Assembly: GCF_009763255.1 (NCBI RefSeq)
Contig: NZ_WSJB01000022.1
Coordinates: 1-64,000, forward strand
Direction of reading: 5' to 3'
DNA: 64,000 nt
Source of the DNA: Bordetella sp. 02P26C-1
Lineage (GTDB): Bacteria; Pseudomonadota; Gammaproteobacteria; Burkholderiales; Burkholderiaceae_B
A program made the translations under genes and the position numbers. Positions within the stretch are counted from its first letter, which is position 1. Every line of letters begins with the position of its first letter. Shown here piece after piece: positions 36,010-45,290 of this stretch. The notes beneath the pieces were generated by a model that saw only the letters and a list, made by a program, of their open reading frames with translations, searched no databases and had not been told where the DNA came from.

Positions 36010-37131
36010 ATGAGCATCGAACTGAACTGGTATCTGCCGTCGCACGGCGATTTTCATGGTCTCGCGAATAATCAGGTAGGGAGTTCGCGGACCTTTGCGC
36101 GCACGAACCGTCCGGCCTATCTGTCGGACGTGGCCCGCGCTATCGAGTATGCAGGGTTTAATGCGATTTTGATTCCTACCGGTCCCAGTTGTCATGATGC
36201 GTGGGTGGTGGCTGCGGCGTTGTCTCGCGCGACCACTCGGTTGAAGTTTCTCGTCGCGTTTCGGCCGGGGTTCGTGTTGCCGGCGGTGGCAGCGCAGACC
36301 GCACAGTCATTGCAGCGTATCACTGGAGGGCGACTGTTGCTCAACGTAGTCACGGGGGGAAGCTCGACCGAGCAACGCGGATATGGTGATTTTCTGGATC
36401 ATGCACAACGCTATGCGCGCACGGACGAGTTCCTCGACATCGTGCGTCGCCTGTGGTCGGGAGAGCAATTTTCTTATGACGGCGACTACTATCGCCTGCG
36501 CAATGCGCGCCTTCGGCGCGTTGAGCAATCAGCCCCACCGATTTATTTCGGGGGTGCCTCTGCGTCAGCCGAAGCCGTCGCGGCACGTCATAGCGACACG
36601 TATCTCGTCTGGGGCGAAACGCCAGACATGGTGCGTGAACGTATCGCGCGAGCCGACGCATTGGCGGGCGCGCATGGGCGTCGTCTGCGCTATGGCTATC
36701 GCGTCCACGTTATCGCGCGCGATACCGAGGAGCAGGCCTGGGCCGAAGCCGACCGGCTGCTGCGTGAGGTGCCGAAGGCGGACATTGAGAAAGCTCGACA
36801 GCAATTCGCGCTCAGCGAATCCACGGGGCAGGCGCGCATGACTAGCCTGCACGCCGGCAGGACGATCAACACCGTGCGCGATCTGGAAGTCTCGCCCAAT
36901 TTGTGGGCGGGTGTGGGATTGGTGCGAGGTGGCGCGGGCACCGCTTTAGTCGGCAGTCACGAGCAGGTGGCTGAACGCATTCAGGAACTGCATGAACTGG
37001 GCGTGGATAGCTTCATCTTTTCCGGCTACCCCAATCTGGAAGAGGCGCTGCGTGTTGGCGAAGAGGTCTTGCCTTTGCTGAACCAGGCGAATTCGGCCAA
37101 CTCAGCGGCGCTGCGCGCGGTCGGCGCCTGA
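36010..37131 (+). CDS. ssuD: FMNH2-dependent alkanesulfonate monooxygenase SsuD
   Basis: A protein of 373 aa, bacterial luciferase-like TIM barrel. SsuD features: 'LIPTGPSCHDAW' with the conserved Cys, 'LKFLVAFRPGF', 'LLLNVVTGG', 'YFGGASASAEAVAARHSDTYLVWGE', and the C-terminal 'NLWAGVGLVRGGAGTALVG...FIFSGYPNLEEALRVGE'. Releases sulfite from alkanesulfonates. Follows ssuF by 15 bp; a paralogue follows directly. Confidence 0.9.
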   Translation: MSIELNWYLPSHGDFHGLANNQVGSSRTFARTNRPAYLSDVARAIEYAGFNAILIPTGPSCHDAWVVAAALSRATTRLKFLVAFRPGFVLPAVAAQTAQSLQRITGGRLLLNVVTGGSSTEQRGYGDFLDHAQRYARTDEFLDIVRRLWSGEQFSYDGDYYRLRNARLRRVEQSAPPIYFGGASASAEAVAARHSDTYLVWGETPDMVRERIARADALAGAHGRRLRYGYRVHVIARDTEEQAWAEADRLLREVPKADIEKARQQFALSESTGQARMTSLHAGRTINTVRDLEVSPNLWAGVGLVRGGAGTALVGSHEQVAERIQELHELGVDSFIFSGYPNLEEALRVGEEVLPLLNQANSANSAALRAVGA

Positions 37132-37163
37132 GATTTCACTGTTTCCCACCGGAGGATTCGCTT

Positions 37164-38246
37164 ATGACGGTTGAATTTAATTGGTTTTTGCCGACCAGCG
37201 GCGATGGACGTCATCTGAAGGACAACACCAGTATTGCGGGCGTGAGGGATCACGCGCGTCGCGAACCCACGCCGGATTATCTCGTGCAGATAGCGCGCGC
37301 GGCAGAAGCAGTGGGGTTCCATGCTGCATTGATTCCGACGGGTGCGGCGTGTGAAGATGGGTGGTTGACGGCTGCAGCATTGGCGCAAGAGACACAATGG
37401 TTAAAATTTCTTGTGGCGTTTCGGCCTGGGCTGGAGTTGCCGGCCTACGCTGCTCAGAAAGTCGCGAGCTTGCAGGAATTCACGGCGGGTCGTGTGTTGC
37501 TAAACGTGGTCACCGGTGGCGACCAGGACCAGCAAGAGGCCTACGGGGATTTTCTGGATCACGATACGCGTTACGCGCGCACGGCGGAATTTCTGAATGT
37601 CGCGCATCGCGCGTGGCAAGGGCCGGGACAGCATTATGACGGGCAGTATTTTCGGCTCGAAAATGGTGGGTTGCGTGAGCCCTTGAACGTCACGCCGGCG
37701 GTGTACTTTGGCGGGGCATCTGCGGCGGCTGAACAGGTCGCGGCGCAGCATGCCGATGTGTATCTCTTGTGGGGCGAGACGCCTGAGATGGTGCGCGAGC
37801 GTTTGGCGCGCATGCAAGCATTGGCAAAGGCGCACGGGCGCAGCCTGCGTTACGGTATTCGTTTACATATTATTGCCCGCCCTACGGATGGCGAGGCATG
37901 GGCAGAGGCTGACCGACTGTGGCGCGCATTGACGCCGCAGACAATCGAACGCGCGCGCACGGCATTGAGTGCCAGCCAGTCCGTGGGTCAGGCGCGCATG
38001 CTGGGTTTGAACGCAGGCAAGACCGTACAGCAGGTTCGGGATTTGGAAATCGCGCCGAATCTTTGGGCGGGTGTCGGCCTGGTCAGGGGCGGTGCGGGCA
38101 CGGCGCTCGTAGGCAGCTATCAACAGGTGGCGGACCGCCTGAGCGAATACCGGGATTTGGGGATCGATACGTTCATCCTGTCGGGCTATCCAAATCTGGA
38201 AGAAGCGTGGCGCGTGGGCGAAAACGTAATCGGTCGCGTGCACTGA
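37164..38246 (+). CDS. Second SsuD-type alkanesulfonate monooxygenase
   Basis: A protein of 360 aa, tandem paralogue of the preceding gene and clearly similar along its whole length, with 'LIPTGAACEDGW' (Cys kept), 'LKFLVAFRPGLELPAYAAQ', 'YFGGASAAAEQVAAQHADVYLLWGE' and the same C-terminal 'NLWAGVGLVRGGAGTALVG'. Ribosome-binding site GGAGG. Divergence in substrate-contact regions suggests a different sulfonate range. Confidence 0.88.
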   Translation: MTVEFNWFLPTSGDGRHLKDNTSIAGVRDHARREPTPDYLVQIARAAEAVGFHAALIPTGAACEDGWLTAAALAQETQWLKFLVAFRPGLELPAYAAQKVASLQEFTAGRVLLNVVTGGDQDQQEAYGDFLDHDTRYARTAEFLNVAHRAWQGPGQHYDGQYFRLENGGLREPLNVTPAVYFGGASAAAEQVAAQHADVYLLWGETPEMVRERLARMQALAKAHGRSLRYGIRLHIIARPTDGEAWAEADRLWRALTPQTIERARTALSASQSVGQARMLGLNAGKTVQQVRDLEIAPNLWAGVGLVRGGAGTALVGSYQQVADRLSEYRDLGIDTFILSGYPNLEEAWRVGENVIGRVH

Positions 38247-38275
38247 GCAGCAAGTGCCGAAAAGCTGGCTCGAGG

Positions 38276-38314
38276 CTAAAGGCCATTGCGTCAATGACGC
38301 AATGGCCTTTAGCG
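38276..38314. terminator. 39-bp palindrome between convergent ssu operons
   Basis: GCTAAAGGCCATTGCGTCA (38276-38294) and its exact complement (38296-38314) flank a single A. It separates ssuEFDD' from ssuABC transcribed toward it, so a bidirectional terminator is likely, although T-runs are lacking on both sides. Confidence 0.6.
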
Positions 38315-38334
38315 CAAACCGTCATCGGTGGCAG

Positions 38335-39120
38335 TCATGCAGGCAGTGCATGCGCTTGCGGCACTGGGATCTCCATGGGATCGTCGCTTTCTACCCCCAG
38401 ACTCGCGAGTAAGTAGGCGCGCAGTTCCGCCGCGCGGGTTTCGCGCGCGGGATGACTATCGGGCAGGTCCACATAGAGATCGACCACCAAACGGCCCTGA
38501 TCTAACACCAGAATACGCTGGGCCAGATGAATGGCTTCATCGACGTCGTGAGTCACCATCAACACCGCAGGACGATGTCGTTCGCACAGGCGGCGCAGAA
38601 GGGTATGCATACGCAGGCGCGTCAACGCATCCAGGGCGCCGAACGGTTCATCGGCGAGAAGCAGTTGTGGATCACGCGCGAGGGCACGGGCGAGGGCGAC
38701 GCGTTGCTGCTCTCCGCCCGACAGTTCTCCAGGCCAGGATTTCTCGCGACCGCCCAGCCCGACTTCGGTCAAGATATCGGTGGCGCGCTTGACCGGGTCA
38801 GGGACGCTTAGGCCGAAAGTGACGTTGTCGATCAGCGACTTCCAGGGCAGCAGGCGTGCGTCTTGAAACACAACCGAAAGCCGTTGTGGCACGCGCAGGC
38901 GAGTGGCCGTGAAACCGTCCGGGTCTAGTCCGGCCAGCGCGCGCAGGAATGTGCTCTTGCCCGAGCCGCTGCGGCCGAGGAATGCGACGAACTGGCCGTC
39001 TGGGATATCCAGATCCACACCATCAAGCACGCTGCGTCGACCGAACCTGCGCGTGAGGCCGCGTATCGACACGACCGCATCGGATGTAAGAGAGCTTAGT
39101 TGTCGATCGTTTTTCGCCAT
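38335..39120 (-). CDS. ssuB: Sulfonate ABC transporter ATPase SsuB
   Basis: A protein of 261 aa. Walker A '[14 protein letters not shown]', Q-loop '[13 protein letters not shown]', signature '[15 protein letters not shown]', Walker B '[16 protein letters not shown]', H-loop '[13 protein letters not shown]' – the taurine/nitrate/sulfonate ATPase pattern. Overlaps the ssuC end by 25 bp. Confidence 0.9.
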   Translation of the reverse strand: MAKNDRQLSSLTSDAVVSIRGLTRRFGRRSVLDGVDLDIPDGQFVAFLGRSGSGKSTFLRALAGLDPDGFTATRLRVPQRLSVVFQDARLLPWKSLIDNVTFGLSVPDPVKRATDILTEVGLGGREKSWPGELSGGEQQRVALARALARDPQLLLADEPFGALDALTRLRMHTLLRRLCERHRPAVLMVTHDVDEAIHLAQRILVLDQGRLVVDLYVDLPDSHPARETRAAELRAYLLASLGVESDDPMEIPVPQAHALPA

Positions 39121-39977
39121 TTAAATACCTTTTTCTGTAGCAGTCGCACCAGCGCGTCGGAGCTCAGGCCCAGCAGGGCGTACAGCGCCAAGCACACGAT
39201 GATGATCTCGGTTTGGCCATAGGTGCGGGCAAGCTCGATCATGTAGCCGATCCCGCTGGTCGAATTCACCTGTTCGACGACAACGAGCGCCAGCCAGGAA
39301 TACGTCACCGCGAACCGAAGTCCCAGCAAGAAGCCCGGCAATGCACCTGGGATGATGACGTGGCGGATGAACTGCCATCGTGTGACATCCAGGGTCTGCG
39401 CAAGCTCGAGGTAACGATTGTCGATGCCGCGCAGGCAATCGTGCGTCTGGATATAAATCGGCACGAAAACAATCAAGGCAATTGCCGTGACCTTCATCCC
39501 TTCGCCGATCCCGAGCCAGAGCATGAGCAAGGGCACGAGCGCGAGGCTCGGAATGGCGCGCTTGATCTGGACAGGGCCGTCGATAAGGTATTCAGCAACG
39601 CGGCTCAAGCCCGCGACGACGCCTAGCGCCCCGCCAGTGAGTACGCCCCAGAAGAGCCCCTGTACCGCGCGCCAAAGCGAGGTTTCAAAGTTGCTCCACA
39701 GCCGCCCGGAGGTGATGAGATCAGTGGCGGTAGTGACCACGACCCAGGGCGGCGACAAGGTGCGATGATCGATCAGACCAATGTAGGAGCCGAACGCCCA
39801 TAACGCCAACAACAGCAGCGGGCCAATTGTCGGGCCGTAGCGCCAATGTCTGCCCAGGCCTAAGCGTGGGCGGTTTGTGCGTTGTTGCGCGGCTTCTGAA
39901 TCGACCGCGACCGCAGTGGGTGCAGTCACGAATTGGCGTGGCGTCGTGGATGCGAGTCGCTGCAGATCCGTATCCAA
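39096..39977 (-). CDS. ssuC: Sulfonate ABC transporter permease SsuC
   Basis: A protein of 293 aa: long hydrophilic N-terminus, then six helices. 'FWGVLTGGALGVVAGLSRVAEYLID' and 'ALPGFLLGLRFAVTYSWLALVVVEQ' are typical of the SsuC/TauC family. Inner-membrane channel for aliphatic sulfonates. Confidence 0.9.
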   Translation of the reverse strand: MDTDLQRLASTTPRQFVTAPTAVAVDSEAAQQRTNRPRLGLGRHWRYGPTIGPLLLLALWAFGSYIGLIDHRTLSPPWVVVTTATDLITSGRLWSNFETSLWRAVQGLFWGVLTGGALGVVAGLSRVAEYLIDGPVQIKRAIPSLALVPLLMLWLGIGEGMKVTAIALIVFVPIYIQTHDCLRGIDNRYLELAQTLDVTRWQFIRHVIIPGALPGFLLGLRFAVTYSWLALVVVEQVNSTSGIGYMIELARTYGQTEIIIVCLALYALLGLSSDALVRLLQKKVFKWRKTIDN

Positions 39978-40006
39978 TGAAGCAGCAGACAGGGTGCGGG
40001 TTTAGC

Positions 40007-41053
40007 TCATGGTGTCTCCAGCGCCTGGGCGGCGACGTTTTCATAACGACGATCGAACAGATCCTCGGCTCTCAAGCGCGGCTTGCCGGTTTCCGCGGCC
40101 AGCAAATCAATGGTGGCCTGTTGGCGCGCAATCGCATCGTTCCAATCGGCTGGAATGTCGGGTTCGCCAGCGGATTTCACCAGATGTTTGCCGTCGTCTG
40201 CGGATAAACCCTGTTGTTCCACGAAGTAGCCGGCTATCCACTCCTGCGGGTGCTCGTAAATCCAACGCGACGCACGAGCCCAGGCCTTTACGTACTCGCG
40301 CACTGCCGCGGCCTTGGCGGGGTCATCCAGCACCGATTGAAGGCCGTAGATGTACCACGGGTCATCGCGTAGACCGTGCGAGATGAGCTTTGCCCCGTCC
40401 TTGCCGTAGTTGAGGAGATAACGTGGCTGATTGGCTTCGGCGATGGGTGCGGCATCGACCAGGCGGCTGGCTAGCGCGCTTACGTAGACGTCGCCTGTGC
40501 TCGGCATTTCCACCAGCGTCACGTCTTTTTGGGTGAGCCCTGCCTTTTGCAGCACGCGTAGCACCAGCGCGCCTTGCGCTTGGCCGGGGCTGTAGGCGAT
40601 TTTCTTGCCGCGCAGGTCGTCGATGGAGTCGATCGCCGCACCCGGTGCGATACCGAGCTTATAGATGGGATGATCGATGGGGTCCTTTCGGAAGCCCGCC
40701 GCGACGATCTTGACGGGCAGTCCCGTCCACGTCGCATGTATAGGCGGGATGTCCGCGACCGCGCCTAAATCCAACGCCCTCGAGCGGAACGCTTCGGTGG
40801 TGCGCGGGCCACCACTGATGTTGGCCCATTCGACTTTGAAAGGCAGCTTGGCGAGCTCGCCCGATAGCTCCAGCGCACGTTGCGTCTTCGGGTCGCCAAC
40901 GCGTAGTACGGTACCGGGTGGGACGGTGTCGGGGATATCCGACGCAGGTGCGGCAGCGGCACTGTGTGCAAAGCCGCACAGCGCGACAACACCCAGCCAC
41001 TGCGCGGCACGTACGGTGCGCAATAAGGGTGAGCGCAAGGATAGCAAGGTCAT
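40007..41053 (-). CDS. ssuA: Aliphatic sulfonate periplasmic binding protein SsuA
   Basis: A protein of 348 aa with signal peptide ending 'HSAAA-AP'. Family patterns: 'LRVGDPKTQRALELSGELAKLPFKVEWANISGGPRTTEAFRS', 'DIPPIHATWTGLPVKIVA', 'GKKIAYSPGQAQGALVLRVL'. Binds sulfonates in the periplasm. Ribosome-binding site AGGAG. Order ssuA-ssuC-ssuB on the minus strand, convergent with ssuEFDD'. Confidence 0.9.
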   Translation of the reverse strand: MTLLSLRSPLLRTVRAAQWLGVVALCGFAHSAAAAPASDIPDTVPPGTVLRVGDPKTQRALELSGELAKLPFKVEWANISGGPRTTEAFRSRALDLGAVADIPPIHATWTGLPVKIVAAGFRKDPIDHPIYKLGIAPGAAIDSIDDLRGKKIAYSPGQAQGALVLRVLQKAGLTQKDVTLVEMPSTGDVYVSALASRLVDAAPIAEANQPRYLLNYGKDGAKLISHGLRDDPWYIYGLQSVLDDPAKAAAVREYVKAWARASRWIYEHPQEWIAGYFVEQQGLSADDGKHLVKSAGEPDIPADWNDAIARQQATIDLLAAETGKPRLRAEDLFDRRYENVAAQALETP

Positions 41054-41499
41054 CTTAAAAAGCTCCTGGATCGAAAGAGGATTCGCTGTGGCGTGTGGTG
41101 GGCGCCTTCACTATCGCGCGACATCCGGATCATTCTGGCCAATGAAACGTAGACCTCAAACGCATTAATTTTCATATTTTTATGTGCTCAAAATGCCGTG
41201 AATCGACGCTATCGATATACCTATTTGTTCATGCCTACACCGTAATTGACCGGGCCGACGGGCGCACGTACTGTCAAGGGTTTTGCCCAAAAAACGCGCG
41301 GCTTGGTGGCTACGCCGATCTGCGTGGGCTGGCTGGACACGCGCCAGGCGGGCGGTTGCCCGCGCCCAGTCAGGCATAGCGGTTGTCCTTTACGCCGGAT
41401 GGCCTATATCATGGCGACAACGCCCCGTCTGTCGGGGCGTTGCGTTGTCGAGGTCCGCGCGTTCAGGGCCGACCCCCGTGCTGTCAAGGAGGCCGCTAC
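41054..41499. other. 446-bp divergent region between ssuA and the MscS gene
   Basis: Contains the ssuA promoter (minus; AT-rich part 41160-41240) and the leader of the mechanosensitive channel gene. A perfect hairpin, AACGCCCCG-N5-CGGGGCGTT, lies at 41419-41441 with an outer GACAAC/GTTGTC pair; it is ~60 bp before the channel start. No operator for a sulfur regulator could be named. Confidence 0.5.
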
Positions 41500-44022
41500 G
41501 TGGCTTTGCTGAATTGTTCCGTCAACCACCCGCATATGACGAATCCTTCTGGGGCGTTGTCAACGCTCAGGCTTCTGTTGCGGTGCAGGGCGCTATGGGG
41601 CGTTCTCGTGGTGTGGGCGATGTTGACGTTCAGCACGTTGGCGCACGCGGTGGGGCTGCCCGGCCTGAATGCAAGCACTGCGGCGCCTGCTGCCGAGAGC
41701 AGCGCCGCGACCGACTTCACGCCGGCAAAACTCGCCGACCTGCTAGAGGACCCCGCGACGCGCGACAAGCTCGTCGAAGCATTGCGCGCGCACACCCAAG
41801 GCAGTGAAGGCTCGGCCGCGCCCAAGGCGGAGCCCCAGGATGCCGAACCCTCATTGCCCACGCGTATCGCCGCCGGTGCGCAGCGTTTCTTGGCCAATAT
41901 GAGCGCCAACGCGGAGACGGCGGTCGACGAGGTGAGCGCCGCGATCGAGCGGCATGGGATGACGCCGGAGCGCCGCGCGTTGGTCATCGACACGCTGACC
42001 GGCTTGGCGGTTGTCGCGGCGGCGACCTGGCTCGTTTTCTGGCTGCTGCGGCTGCTTGCGTCGTTTGCCTATGCTCGCATCGATCTTTGGGCGGCTCGTC
42101 CCGTGTTGTCGGCGGCGGGTCCACTGCGCTCGGCCGCGCGGGCCATGCTGTTGCGTCGTGCCGGTGCGATTGTGAGCGCACTGCTGATTGACCTGGGGTT
42201 GGTGGCGTTGGCTGGTGCAGCGGGCTATGCAACAGCCATGTATGCGACCCAGCCATATGGAAATGTCACGACGGCGCAGTCCTTGTTCGTGAATGCTTTC
42301 GTCGCCGTGGGCTTGACGCGCGCGGCGATTCGCGGCGTGTTTGCCACGCGCTACCCTACCTTGCGCCTGTTCACGATGGCGGACGACGGGGCGCGCTACT
42401 GGAATGCGCGGCTGGGACATATCGCCGCCGTAATCGGATATGCGCTGCTGCTCATTGAGCCTTTGGCGCAGTCGCTGCTGTCGCCTGCGCTGGGCGAACT
42501 GCTAGGTTTCATCATCATGTTGATGGCCTATCTTTATGCGGTACGCATTATCTGGCGCAATCGCGCGCGCGTGGGTGCGCATCTAAAGACACGCGCCGAG
42601 CGCGCCACGATAGGTTCTTTTGGGACGGCATTGCGCCTGCTTGCCCGCACCTGGCATTTCCTCGCTATAGGGTATTTCACGGTGCTGTTGGTGGTCAGCC
42701 AGATCGACAATCAACGCGCGCTGCCTTTTATGATGATGGCGACGATGCAGTCGCTGGCGGCCTTGGCAGTGGGTTCCTTGGTCAGCCTGTTGCTAGAGTC
42801 GGCACTCTCGCGACGCATTCGTCTGCCCGAGGATTTGCGCCGCAAGCTGCCCATGCTGGAGGATCGCGTCAACGCTTACGTCCCCGCGGGCCTGCGAGGG
42901 TTGGGATTGCTCGTGCGCATCATGGTGGCGCTGTTTGTCCTCGATGCGTGGCGCGTCTTTGACTTGTCGAGTTGGATCGTGTCCGATGCTGGGACAGCCG
43001 CGGTGCGCGTGGTGGTCAATGTGATCATCGTGCTGTTCGTCGCGGCGGTGGTCTGGACGATCATCGCGAGCATCATCGAGCACCGTCTCAGCTTGCGCGA
43101 AGGGCGCGGCATGCCCACGGCGCGCGAGCGTACCTTGCTATCGCTGTTTCGTAACGCGGTATTGATTGTCATCGTCACGATGACGGTGATGGTGGTGCTG
43201 TCTCAGATCGGGGTGGATATCGCGCCCTTGATCGCGGGCGCCGGGGTGGTGGGCCTGGCCATCGGTTTCGGCTCGCAGAAATTGGTGCAAGACATCATCA
43301 CGGGTATCTTTATCCAGCTTGAAAACGGGATGAATCAGAATGACGTGGTGCAGGTCGCGGGTATCTTCGGCACCGTGGAGAAGATCACCATCCGATCGGT
43401 CGGGATACGGACGCTGGACGGTGGTTATCATTTGATTCCGTTCTCCTCGGTGGATGTGGTGTCGAACCACATGCGCGATTTTTCTTATCACCTGGGCGAA
43501 TACACGATCTCCCATCGCGAAAGCGTGGACGATGCCGTGGAACACCTGCGTCGTGCGTTTGACGAATTGATGCAGGACGAAGTCCTGGCGCCAGAAGTAT
43601 TGGAAGAAATCAGTATTCCGGGCGTGACCGCGTTGAACGAGAAGGGCGTGACCATACGCGTGCTGATCAAAACCACCCCTGGTATGCAGTGGGCGGTGCA
43701 GCGTGGTTATAACCGTCTGGTTAAAAAGCACTTCAACGCCGCGGGCATCGAGCTGCCGTACCCGCATACCGTGCTGTACTTCGGTCAGGACAAGAACGGC
43801 TATGCACCGCCGGCGAATGTGTTCATGCAAACCGAGAGCGCACAGCGCACGGGCAAAGCGTTTGCTCCTGGCCATACGCCGCGCCACCTTTCGCGCGAGC
43901 AGGGCGAGGCATCCGAGGATGTGCTGGGTAATGAACTGGAGCGCGTGGTGGAGCCAGACGCCGATGCGGAGGCACCTGTAACCGCCATGGCAGCGCAGCC
44001 GCGCAACGACCGACAATCGTAG
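41500..44022 (+). CDS. Large MscS-family mechanosensitive channel (YbiO/MscM-like)
   Basis: A protein of 840 aa. The GTG at 41500 is chosen because a near-perfect Shine-Dalgarno (AAGGAGG, 41486-41492) lies at ideal spacing; an ATG at 41536 has none. A signal peptide follows (VWAMLTFSTLAHA), then a periplasmic domain (~70-190), about nine to eleven helices and the MscS core: pore helix 'GVVGLAIGFGSQKLVQDIITG' then 'VVQVAGIFGTVEKITIRSVGIRTLDG' and beta domain. C-terminal ~60 residues are hydrophilic. Releases solutes on hypo-osmotic shock. Confidence 0.85.
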   Translation: MALLNCSVNHPHMTNPSGALSTLRLLLRCRALWGVLVVWAMLTFSTLAHAVGLPGLNASTAAPAAESSAATDFTPAKLADLLEDPATRDKLVEALRAHTQGSEGSAAPKAEPQDAEPSLPTRIAAGAQRFLANMSANAETAVDEVSAAIERHGMTPERRALVIDTLTGLAVVAAATWLVFWLLRLLASFAYARIDLWAARPVLSAAGPLRSAARAMLLRRAGAIVSALLIDLGLVALAGAAGYATAMYATQPYGNVTTAQSLFVNAFVAVGLTRAAIRGVFATRYPTLRLFTMADDGARYWNARLGHIAAVIGYALLLIEPLAQSLLSPALGELLGFIIMLMAYLYAVRIIWRNRARVGAHLKTRAERATIGSFGTALRLLARTWHFLAIGYFTVLLVVSQIDNQRALPFMMMATMQSLAALAVGSLVSLLLESALSRRIRLPEDLRRKLPMLEDRVNAYVPAGLRGLGLLVRIMVALFVLDAWRVFDLSSWIVSDAGTAAVRVVVNVIIVLFVAAVVWTIIASIIEHRLSLREGRGMPTARERTLLSLFRNAVLIVIVTMTVMVVLSQIGVDIAPLIAGAGVVGLAIGFGSQKLVQDIITGIFIQLENGMNQNDVVQVAGIFGTVEKITIRSVGIRTLDGGYHLIPFSSVDVVSNHMRDFSYHLGEYTISHRESVDDAVEHLRRAFDELMQDEVLAPEVLEEISIPGVTALNEKGVTIRVLIKTTPGMQWAVQRGYNRLVKKHFNAAGIELPYPHTVLYFGQDKNGYAPPANVFMQTESAQRTGKAFAPGHTPRHLSREQGEASEDVLGNELERVVEPDADAEAPVTAMAAQPRNDRQS

Positions 44023-44030
44023 GGGAAGTC

Positions 44031-45086
44031 ATGCAAGACGCATTAATGCAGCAGGCGATACAGTACGCCCAAGAACACGAAACCCTGTGGGACCGTTCGG
44101 TCGATGGGGTGTTTGGCGTACACCAGCAGGACCCGGCACCCTGGAACCGGCTCCTGGGCCCCTTGCGCGATCGCGGTCCGGTCACGGGCGTCGTGGTCGT
44201 CGATGGTGAGACTGTTGCCTCGTGGGGCGAGCCCGAGCGGGCGGATTTGACGTTCAGCGTGGCCAAGATGTACTTGGCGCTGGTGGCGGGTGTCGCCCAT
44301 GACCGAGGCCTGCTGCCCGATGTGGATGAGCCCGTGCGCGCACGGGTGCCTGGCATTGGCTTTGACAGCGGCAATAATGCGCTGATCACGTGGAGGCATT
44401 TGCTGCAGCAGACCAGCGAATGGGAGGGCGAACGTTTCGGCGTGCCGGATCAGGCGGATCATTATCGCGCCGTGACCTTTGGCGCACCGCCCGCGGGCGT
44501 CAAGGGGGAACGCCGTCCGCTGCAAGCTCCCGGCACCTATTGGGAATACAACGACGTCCGGATCAACCAGCTGTCCTATGCCTTGCTGCATCTGTTTCGC
44601 AAGCCCTTGCCCGAAGTGTTCCGAGAAGCGGTGATGGACCCGATCGGCGCTAGCGATAGCTGGAGCTGGGTGTCTTATGACAACGCATGGGTCAATATCG
44701 ATGGCGAGATGATGCCCTCGGTGCCGGGTGGTTCGCACTGGGGTGGCGGCATGTCGATCAGCAGCCTAGATCAGGCGTTGATCGGGCAGATGCTCCTCAA
44801 TGAGGGCCGGTCGCGCGAGGGTAAACAGATCATCTCGCAATCCTGGGTACGCGCAATGCGCGAGCCGTGCGCCCTGGCGCCATACTATGGTTATCTGATT
44901 TGGTTGAACGAACGGCGTCGGATGTTCCCGAGTTTGCCGGCGTCCAGCTACTTTGGCGTGGGCGCGGGCAGCTCGTTTACCTGGGTCGAGCCCGAGCGTC
45001 GTACGGTGGTGATCGTGCGATGGTTGAACGCCGCGCATGCCGATACGCTGTTCGCAAAAATCCTCGCGGCGGTCGACGCCAGATAA
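44031..45086 (+). CDS. Class C beta-lactamase-like serine hydrolase
   Basis: A protein of 351 aa, PF00144-type. SxxK motif 'TFSVAKMYLAL' with nucleophile Ser, and YxN-like 'YWEYNDVRINQLSYAL', plus 'WGGGMSISSLDQALIGQMLL' near the end. No signal peptide, so probably cytoplasmic esterase or peptidase, not a secreted beta-lactamase. It starts 8 bp after the channel gene and is likely co-transcribed; a T-tailed terminator follows. Confidence 0.8.
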   Translation: MQDALMQQAIQYAQEHETLWDRSVDGVFGVHQQDPAPWNRLLGPLRDRGPVTGVVVVDGETVASWGEPERADLTFSVAKMYLALVAGVAHDRGLLPDVDEPVRARVPGIGFDSGNNALITWRHLLQQTSEWEGERFGVPDQADHYRAVTFGAPPAGVKGERRPLQAPGTYWEYNDVRINQLSYALLHLFRKPLPEVFREAVMDPIGASDSWSWVSYDNAWVNIDGEMMPSVPGGSHWGGGMSISSLDQALIGQMLLNEGRSREGKQIISQSWVRAMREPCALAPYYGYLIWLNERRRMFPSLPASSYFGVGAGSSFTWVEPERRTVVIVRWLNAAHADTLFAKILAAVDAR

Positions 45087-45150
45087 AATTAGCGCAGGGC
45101 GTTTTGGACGCGTGATAAACAAGGCAGCAAAGGAATCCGAAATTGCATTG

Positions 45151-45180
45151 AAACCGCGCCTCTCCGTCGCGGCGGTTTTT
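45151..45180 (+). terminator. Intrinsic terminator after the serine hydrolase gene
   Basis: AAACCGC (45151-45157) pairs with GCGGTTT (45172-45178) with a GC-rich interior, ending in five T (45176-45180). Confidence 0.65.
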
Positions 45181-45290
45181 CGGCAAGTCGTGCCAGAATA
45201 GCGCGCTTTTCCGACGCGCTACCTGCTAAATCTAGTTGAGGTTTCAGGCTCGCGCGCCCCCTAGACCTTTTTTCGCGCGATGTTTTTTGC

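Noticed and set aside
45231-45290. Ribosome-binding site for the ankyrin gene
   Set aside because: Only T- and GC-rich leader before the ATG; nothing like AGGAGG at usable distance.
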